Part shown: positions 58,570 through 64,000 of the stretch, in pieces
Layout: each line of letters opens with the position of its first letter
Position numbering within the stretch: the first letter of the stretch is position 1
Notes under the pieces: generated by a model
Seen by the model: the letters and a program-made list of their open reading frames with translations, nothing else
Databases searched by the model: none
What the model was told of the DNA's origin: nothing
Made by a program: the position numbers and the translations under genes
NCBI RefSeq assembly: GCF_021390935.1
Contig: NZ_JAJPUI010000006.1
Span: 186,001 to 250,000, forward strand
Length of the DNA: 64,000 bases
Direction of reading: 5' to 3'
From: Streptomyces sp. CC228A
Lineage (GTDB): Bacteria > Actinomycetota > Actinomycetes > Streptomycetales > Streptomycetaceae

Positions 58570-59367
58570 TCACCGTACGCGATCATCCTGCGCACCCGCG
58601 GAGCCCCCGCCTCCGGCCCTCCCCTCGTCGCGCCGGGAGACCCACGCCGCGGCCTCCTCCACGGTGGCGGCGACCGGCACCCCGTCGGGAGCCGGCGGGC
58701 GGCGCACGATCACCACGGGGATGCCGGCCTCCCGGGCGGCCACCAGCTTCGGCGCTGTCGCCGCGCCCCCGCTGTCCTTGGTGACCAGCACGTCGATGCC
58801 GTACGCGCGCAGCACCTCCCGCTCCCCGTCCAGCGTGAACGGCCCCCGGTCAAGCAGCACCTCCATCCGGGGCGGGCACGGCGGCTCCGGCGGGTCCACG
58901 GACCGGACCAGGAACCACACGTCCGCGACGTCCGCGAAGGCGGCGAGGCCCATGCGCCCGGTCGTGAGGAACGCTCGCCGCCCGAGCGCCGGCACCGCCC
59001 GCGCCGCCTCCTCCAGGGACGCCGTCCCGTGCCAGTCGTCACCCTCCGCGGGGGACCACCCGGGGCGCCGCAGGGCGAGCAGGGGAACATGGGAGGTGGC
59101 GGCGGCCCGCGCCGCGTGGAAACTGATCGTCCCGGCGAAAGGGTGAGTGGCGTCGATGACCGCGTCCACCTGGTGCTCGCGCAGCCAGCGCGCCAGGCCC
59201 TCGGCCCCGCCGAACCCGCCCACGCGGACCTCCCCCGGCGGCAGCTTCGGGCTCGCCACCCGCCCGGCGAGCGAACTGGTGACCCGCACGCCGGCGCCGT
59301 GCAGGGTCTCGGCGAGCCGGCGGCCCTCGGTGGTGCCGCCGAGGATCAACACATGCTGCATCGTCAT
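58570..59367 (-). CDS. cobK: Precorrin-6A reductase CobK
   Basis: A 265-residue NADPH-dependent reductase: QHVLILGGTTEGRRLAETLH at the N-terminus, VDAVIDATHPFAGTISFHAA and DVLVTKDSGGAATAPKLVAA. It reduces precorrin-6A in the aerobic pathway. Start at 59367 (MTMQHV) or 59361. Divergent from cbiD with only 24 nt between, so their promoters overlap the coding ends. Confidence 0.94.
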   Translation of the reverse strand: MTMQHVLILGGTTEGRRLAETLHGAGVRVTSSLAGRVASPKLPPGEVRVGGFGGAEGLARWLREHQVDAVIDATHPFAGTISFHAARAAATSHVPLLALRRPGWSPAEGDDWHGTASLEEAARAVPALGRRAFLTTGRMGLAAFADVADVWFLVRSVDPPEPPCPPRMEVLLDRGPFTLDGEREVLRAYGIDVLVTKDSGGAATAPKLVAAREAGIPVVIVRRPPAPDGVPVAATVEEAAAWVSRRDEGRAGGGGSAGAQDDRVR

Positions 59368-59391
59368 CCGTAACCGTCCGGGAAGCCGTCC

Positions 59392-60504
59392 ATGAGTACG
59401 AGCGGTGGGCGCAGCGCCCAACTCAAGCACACCGGTCTGCGCCCCGGCTGGACGACCGGTGCCTGCGCGACGGCGGCGACGACCGCGGCGTACACGGCGC
59501 TGCTCACCGGGGACTTCCCCGACCCCGTGACGATCACCCTGCCCAAGGGCCAGACCCCGTCCTTCGCCCTGGCGCGGGAGGAGCACGGCGGGTCCTCCGC
59601 CATGGCAGCCGTGGTGAAGGACGCGGGCGACGACCCGGACGTCACCCACGGCGCCCTGGTCAGGTCCACGGTGCGGCTGCTGCCGCCGGGCTCGGGCGTC
59701 GTGTTCCGCGCCGGGCCCGGCGTCGGCACCGTCACCCGCCCGGGCCTGCCCCTCCCCGTCGGCGAGCCCGCCATCAACCCCGTCCCGCGCCAGATGATCC
59801 GGGACCACGTGGCGAAGGTCGCCGCGGAGCACGGCGCCACCGGGGACGTCGAGGTGACGGTGTCCGTCGACGACGGCGAGGAGATCGCCCGCTCCACCTG
59901 GAACCCGCGCCTGGGCATCCTGGGCGGACTCTCCATCCTCGGCACGACGGGTGTCGTCGTGCCCTACTCGTGCTCGGCGTGGATCGACTCGATCCGCCGT
60001 GGCGTGGACGTGGCGCGGGCCGCGGGCCGCACCCACGTCGCCGGCTGCACCGGCTCGACGTCCGAGAAGACGGTCACCTCCCTCTACTCGCTGCCTGAGG
60101 ACGCCCTGCTGGACATGGGCGACTTCGCGGGCGCGGTCCTCAAGTACGTCCGCCGCCACCCCGTGGACCGCCTCACCATCTGCGGCGGCTTCGCGAAGCT
60201 GTCCAAACTGGCGGCGGGCCATCTGGACCTGCACTCGGCGCGGTCCCAGGTCGACAAGGGCTTCCTGGCGGACCTGGCCCGGTCCGCGGGCGCGGACGAG
60301 GTCCTGGCCTCCGCGGTGGCCGCCGCCAACACGGGCCTCGCTGCCCTGCACCTGTGCGCCGAGCAGGGCGTCCCCCTGGGCGACCGGGTCGCGGAGACAG
60401 CCCGCGACCAGGCACTGGAGGTCCTGAGGGGAGCACCCGTCGTGGTCGACGTCGTCTGCATCGACCGCGCAGGCACGGTGGTAGGCCGCAGCACCCCCCG
60501 CTGA
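59392..60504 (+). CDS. cbiD: Cobalt-precorrin-5B C1-methyltransferase CbiD
   Basis: A 370-residue protein: LRPGWTTGACATAATTAAYT near the start, AINPVPRQMIRDHVAKVAAE, RLGILGGLSILGTTGVVVPY and TICGGFAKLSKLAAGHLDL. CbiD methylates C1 in place of CobF. Its company with CobG and CobN shows a mixed aerobic/anaerobic-type gene set, usual for actinomycetes. Confidence 0.95.
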   Translation: MSTSGGRSAQLKHTGLRPGWTTGACATAATTAAYTALLTGDFPDPVTITLPKGQTPSFALAREEHGGSSAMAAVVKDAGDDPDVTHGALVRSTVRLLPPGSGVVFRAGPGVGTVTRPGLPLPVGEPAINPVPRQMIRDHVAKVAAEHGATGDVEVTVSVDDGEEIARSTWNPRLGILGGLSILGTTGVVVPYSCSAWIDSIRRGVDVARAAGRTHVAGCTGSTSEKTVTSLYSLPEDALLDMGDFAGAVLKYVRRHPVDRLTICGGFAKLSKLAAGHLDLHSARSQVDKGFLADLARSAGADEVLASAVAAANTGLAALHLCAEQGVPLGDRVAETARDQALEVLRGAPVVVDVVCIDRAGTVVGRSTPR

Positions 60505-60609
60505 CCACCCCCTTGCTCGTGGTGCGCGGGGACGTCGGGGTGCGCGCGGCGACAGCCGTACGGCTGACCCCGTCGTGCGGGGCGTCCGCCGGGGGACGAT
60601 CATCGCTCC

Positions 60610-61245
60610 ATGAACACCCCCAGCCCCGCCATCCGTCTCGCCCAGCAGCCGGAAGCCGACGCGCTGCTGTCCCGAAGCCCCCTCGCCGCGCTCGTCGGCA
60701 TGCTGCTGGACCAGCAGGTCCCCATGGAGTGGGCGTTCGCCGGGCCGTACACGATCGCCCAGCGCCTGGGCACCGACGACCTGGACGCCCACACCATCGC
60801 CGCCCACGATCCAGAGGGTTTCGCCGCGCTGCTGTCCGCCAAGCCGGCCGTGCACCGCTACCCGGGCTCGATGGCGGGCCGTATCCAGCAGCTGTGCCAG
60901 TACCTGGTGGACGAGTACGACGGCGACGCCGCCGCCGTGTGGACCGGTGCGGGCAGCGGGAAGGACCTGCTGGCCCGGCTCCAGGCGCTGCCCGGCTTCG
61001 GGAAGCAGAAGGCCCAGATCTTCCTGGCGCTGCTGGGCAAGCAGTACGGCGTCCGCCCCGACGGCTGGCGGGAGGCGGCGGGCCCGTACGGCGAGGCCGG
61101 GGCGTACCGCTCCGCGGCGGACATCACCGGGCCCGAGTCGCTGGCCAAGGTGCGCGCGTACAAGCAGGAGGCCAAGCGTGCCGCCAAGGAGGCCAAGAGC
61201 GCCCAGGCGGACACGGCTGCAAAGGGCGCCAAGGGGACGAAGTAG
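60610..61245 (+). CDS. HhH-GPD family DNA repair protein
   Basis: A 211-residue protein with a helix-hairpin-helix LQALPGFGKQKAQIFLALLG (about 124-143) and a GPD-like region with VRPDGW after it. Its N-terminus (LLSRSPLAALVGMLLDQQVP) is typical of actinobacterial HhH-GPD base-excision glycosylase relatives. The Lys/Ala-rich tail (about 180-211) may bind DNA. Stands alone. Base specificity unknown. Confidence 0.88.
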   Translation: MNTPSPAIRLAQQPEADALLSRSPLAALVGMLLDQQVPMEWAFAGPYTIAQRLGTDDLDAHTIAAHDPEGFAALLSAKPAVHRYPGSMAGRIQQLCQYLVDEYDGDAAAVWTGAGSGKDLLARLQALPGFGKQKAQIFLALLGKQYGVRPDGWREAAGPYGEAGAYRSAADITGPESLAKVRAYKQEAKRAAKEAKSAQADTAAKGAKGTK

Positions 61246-61480
61246 CCCAGCGTCCCCGCCGTCACGAACCAGCCGACCACGACCCGCACCCCCCTTCCGC
61301 CAAACCGGCCCAATCGCCGCAACCAGTTCAACTATGCCCAACTCCGCGGAAGTTCTCGGCCAACCATCCACAGCGACGGCGATTCATACGAAGAATGACG
61401 CGACTTGTGGCACATCTGTTCACAGCGGCCGAGTTGATCGCTAGCTTCCCTTCGACCCTGTCCGCACGGGAAGGACCTCT

Positions 61481-63037
61481 GTGAACTCATCCCATCGCAG
61501 AGCCGTGGCCGCCCTGGCCGCAGCCGCACTCGCGACCCCGCTTCTGCTGGCCTCCGCCTCCCCGGCTTCCGCCGGCAAGCACGATCCGGCGAAGAACGCC
61601 GCGAAGCTGGCCGACCGCCTGGTGAGGGCGGCTTCCGCCGAGAGCGCACACAAGCACCTGCGAAAGTTCCAGCAGATAGCCGACACCACCGGAGGCAACC
61701 GCGCCGCCGGCACGCTGGGCTACGACGCCTCGGCGGCGTACGTCTACCAGCAGCTCAAGAAGGCCGGGTACGACGTGTCGTACCAGGAGTTCGAGTTCTT
61801 CTACACCGAGACGCAGGCGGAGAAGCTCTCCGTGGTGGCTCCTGCGCCCCGCGACGTCGAGATCCGGGCGATGACCTACACCGCGTCCTCGCCGGTCGGC
61901 GGCACCACGGCCGCCCTCGCCGCCGCCCCGGTGGACGCGGACGGCTCCAACGGCTGCGAGCCGACGGACTTCGCGACCGACACCTTCAGCGGCAAGGTCG
62001 CCCTGATCAAGCGCGGCGGCTGCACCTTCGCCGCCAAGCAGGCGAACGCCGCCGCCGCGGGCGCCGTCGGCGCGATCATCTACAACAACACCGAGGGCAT
62101 CCTCAGCGGCACCCTCGGCGCCCCCGGCGAGGGCAAGATCCCGACGGGCGGCATCTCGCTGGCGGACGGCGAGCAGCTCGCCGCCGACCTGGCGGCCGGC
62201 CCGGTCGAGGTCACCCTCGACATCCGCCAGCTCCAGGAGCAGCGGACCACACGCAACGTCATCGCCGAGACCCAGCGGGGCAACGCCGCCAACACGGTGA
62301 TGCTCGGCTCCCACCTGGACTCGGTGACCGCGGGCCCCGGCATCAACGACAACGGCTCCGGCTCGGCCGGCCTGCTGGACGTGGCGCTGAAGTTCGCCAA
62401 GCAGAAGCACAAGACCACCAACAAGGTGCGGTTCGCCTGGTGGGGTGCGGAGGAGAACGGCCTCCTCGGGTCCGAGCACTACGTCGAGAACCTCGACGAC
62501 CTCGGCCTCAAGGAGATCAAGCTCTACCTCAACTTCGACATGATCGCCTCGCCGAACTACGGCCTGTTCGTGTACGACGGCAACGACTCCGACCAGGTCG
62601 GCGCCCCGGCGGGACCGGAGGGCTCCGCCCAGCTGGAGCGGGACATCATCGCGTTCATGGACGAGAAGGGCCTGCCGCACGCGGGCACGGACTTCACGGG
62701 CCGCTCCGACTACGGGCCGTTCATCGCCGCGGGCATCCCGGCCGGCGGCACCTTCACCGGCGCGGAGGGCATCAAGACCGAGGCGCAGGCCGTGAGGTTC
62801 GGCGGAACCGCGGGCCAGGCGTACGACCCGTGCTACCACGCCGCGTGCGACGACATCGACAACATCAGCATGACGGCCTTCGACGCGAACATCGACGTCA
62901 TCGCCAACGCGGTCGGCACCTACGCGCACGACCTGAGCTCGCTGCGCACCCCGGTGGAGTTCGTCCCGACCGACGGTGACGCGGGCAGCGGCGGCGGCCT
63001 GCACGACGACCACGACCACGACGAGGCCACCGAGTAA
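61481..63037 (+). CDS. Secreted M28 zinc aminopeptidase with PA domain
   Basis: A 518-residue exported peptidase. Sec signal peptide (about 1-31, ending SPASAG), an inserted PA domain (about 125-225; GKVALIKRGGCTFAAKQANA) and an M28 catalytic domain. Zinc ligands and base are visible in GSHLDSVTAGPGINDNGSGS, WWGAEENGLLGSEHYV, LYLNFDMIASPNYG and YHAACDDIDN. The acidic His/Asp tail DDHDHDEATE may bind metal. It should release N-terminal residues from peptides. GTG start with GGAAGGA. Confidence 0.94.
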   Translation: MNSSHRRAVAALAAAALATPLLLASASPASAGKHDPAKNAAKLADRLVRAASAESAHKHLRKFQQIADTTGGNRAAGTLGYDASAAYVYQQLKKAGYDVSYQEFEFFYTETQAEKLSVVAPAPRDVEIRAMTYTASSPVGGTTAALAAAPVDADGSNGCEPTDFATDTFSGKVALIKRGGCTFAAKQANAAAAGAVGAIIYNNTEGILSGTLGAPGEGKIPTGGISLADGEQLAADLAAGPVEVTLDIRQLQEQRTTRNVIAETQRGNAANTVMLGSHLDSVTAGPGINDNGSGSAGLLDVALKFAKQKHKTTNKVRFAWWGAEENGLLGSEHYVENLDDLGLKEIKLYLNFDMIASPNYGLFVYDGNDSDQVGAPAGPEGSAQLERDIIAFMDEKGLPHAGTDFTGRSDYGPFIAAGIPAGGTFTGAEGIKTEAQAVRFGGTAGQAYDPCYHAACDDIDNISMTAFDANIDVIANAVGTYAHDLSSLRTPVEFVPTDGDAGSGGGLHDDHDHDEATE

Positions 63038-63094
63038 GGACCGCGTCGTCACCGAGTAAGGGGCTCGGAGACCGGCAGAACCTTCGGGGAGGGT

Positions 63095-63137
63095 GTGCCG
63101 CCGACAGGGATCCGTACCGGAACCCGTTCGGCGGCAC
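63095..63137 (+). terminator. Candidate terminator after the aminopeptidase gene
   Basis: GTGCCGCCGA (63095-63104) pairs with TCGGCGGCAC (63128-63137) over a 23-nt loop that itself can fold. Between the stop and this hairpin, CACCGAGTAAGG is repeated (about 63028 and 63051), duplicating the stop codon context. Confidence 0.55.
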
Positions 63138-63240
63138 GTACCGGAAACTGCCACTATGGGTCGAATTGCCGCGCGGCGCCGGACAGGCTGCCGGTGTCGC
63201 GCGGCTGCGCTGGGAGGGGCTTGCCCGGTAGGCTTTCCGT

Positions 63241-63537
63241 GTGATCTTCAAGCGCATCGGTAACGGGCGGCCGTATCCCGACCACGGCCGGGACAGCACC
63301 CGGCAGTGGGCGGATGTCGCGCCGCGTCCGGTCCGCCTCGATCAGCTCGTCACCACCAAGGGCCAGCTGGACCTGGAGACCCTCCTCGCCGAGGACTCCA
63401 CCTTCTACGGCGACCTCTTCGCACACGTCGTGAAGTGGCAGGGCGACCTCTACCTGGAGGACGGGCTGCACCGCGCCGTCCGCGCGGCCCTGCAGCAGCG
63501 CCAGGTGCTGCACGCCCGGGTGCTCGAACTCGACTAG
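63241..63537 (+). CDS. Small ParB/sulfiredoxin-like conserved protein
   Basis: A 98-residue protein starting MIFKRIGNGRPYPDHGRDST with RPVRLDQLVTTKGQLDLETL and VKWQGDLYLEDGLHRAVRAA; the DGLHR motif recalls the ParB/Srx nucleotide-binding fold. It is highly conserved in Streptomyces and sometimes labelled a VapB-type antitoxin, although no toxin gene is adjacent. GTG start at 63241. Followed by a LytR_C gene, the usual neighbour. Confidence 0.8.
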   Translation: MIFKRIGNGRPYPDHGRDSTRQWADVAPRPVRLDQLVTTKGQLDLETLLAEDSTFYGDLFAHVVKWQGDLYLEDGLHRAVRAALQQRQVLHARVLELD

Positions 63538-63793
63538 CCGACGCCCGGCGCGCGCCCGGCCGCACCGCCCGGCCGCACCTGCCGGCAGTGGCGCTCCGCC
63601 GGCAGCGGCGCTCCGCGGCGCCGCCGCGCCTCCCGGACGACGCTCCTCCGCTCCCGGACGACGCTCCTCCGCAGGGCCCTCCGGGACCGCCGATTCCGCC
63701 CGCTGCACCTTCCGGGCCGTTTTCCCACCCGTCCGGCCCTGAGCTGCTGATCGTTTAGTAGGCATAGTCATCGGGCCGCATTACGCTGCGCCC

Positions 63794-64000
63794 ATGAGCA
63801 TGCTCACTCCCCCCGGTATGGGCGGTAAGTACCGCGTGACGGGCACCACGTACCCCCGTATGCGACGCCCTCGCCGCCGTGGCCGTATCGCTTCGGCGAG
63901 CATCGCCGCAGCGGCCGCGCTGGGCCTCGCCGGCTGGGGAACGGTCCAGCTCATCGACGTCTTCGGCGGCGGCGGCACGACCGACACCGCGCGCCGCCCC
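63794..64000 (+). CDS. LytR C-terminal-domain membrane protein, cut by window end
   Basis: Sixty-nine codons from the ATG at 63794 run to the window end: a Pro/Gly start, an Arg-rich stretch (MRRPRRRGRIASASIAAAAA) and a membrane helix (ALGLAGWGTVQLIDVF). This matches actinobacterial LytR_C-domain proteins, whose soluble domain would follow outside. The gap 63538-63793 carries two direct repeats of CGGACGACGCTCCTCCG (about 63636-63673) and an AT-containing promoter-like stretch at 63745-63790. Confidence 0.75.
   Translation, partial: MSMLTPPGMGGKYRVTGTTYPRMRRPRRRGRIASASIAAAAALGLAGWGTVQLIDVFGGGGTTDTARRP

Noticed and set aside
63154..63771. Minus-strand frame beginning near the LytR_C promoter
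   Set aside because: Its second half is antisense to the well-conserved 98-residue gene and the first half is repeat-derived low complexity.

Overview
The window is typical Streptomyces chromosome: very high GC, strong third-position GC bias, GTG starts, an SsgA-family sporulation protein, a small gene with the rare TTA codon, a LAXTG sortase substrate, and many genes of actinomycete type (PspAB, MAB_1171c, DUF190 with CrcB pairs, FBP-domain protein, CobIJ). No rRNA, tRNA, CRISPR, prophage or insertion sequence was seen.

Layout. 1-5.4 kb: potassium and cation genes (a truncated trkH, a KhtTU-like RCK_C plus antiporter pair, a KdpD kinase without KdpE). 6-13.5 kb: a hypothetical gene, a MerR regulator divergent from a SulP transporter, an arsR-arsN1 mini-operon, and a second CPA2 antiporter whose frame stays open into a methyltransferase. 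13.6-25.3 kb: mostly minus-strand membrane, lectin, SIS, archease, PEBP, ester cyclase and VOC genes, with a TPP riboswitch that has no thiamine gene behind it. 25.5-29.3 kb: trkA-trkH and htpX-pspAB. 29.4-33.2 kb: a four-gene module of an XRE regulator, an ImmA/IrrE-like HExxH peptidase, a seven-helix MAB_1171c protein and a PAP2-like membrane protein, preceded by a possible small RNA. 33.4-49 kb: a sortase-anchored coiled-coil protein, three DJ-1/PfpI genes, a split GntR regulator, the crcB-DUF190-crcB fluoride operon, a Csp-type copper store, an ssgA-like gene, an orphan kdpF, a DD-carboxypeptidase, DUF418 and FBP genes, and a MerR-type promoter driving a tiny TTA-containing gene. 49-60.5 kb: the corrin-ring part of cobalamin synthesis (cobN, cobG, cobH, cobIJ, cobK, cbiD) with a cobalamin riboswitch on cobN and a perfect parS-type 14-mer inside cobIJ. 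60.6-64 kb: a HhH-GPD DNA repair protein, a secreted M28 aminopeptidase, a ParB-like small protein and the start of a LytR_C-domain protein.

How it works together. Two trkH copies, trkA, two antiporters, KdpD and KdpF form a recurring potassium and pH theme. The cob genes make the corrin ring, with CobN inserting cobalt and B12 feeding back through the riboswitch. HtpX, PspAB and the HExxH module suggest envelope-stress proteolysis.

Two global oddities affect annotation. Several genes (thioredoxin-like 14183-14526, secreted protein 22780-23240, secreted DJ-1 38174-38931, DUF418 44657-45968 twice, and possibly the 11127 antiporter) are each broken by what looks like one missing C or G in a C/G run. 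That pattern fits homopolymer base-call errors at least as well as real decay. In addition, most long intergenic gaps hold tandem repeats with a consensus private to that gap.
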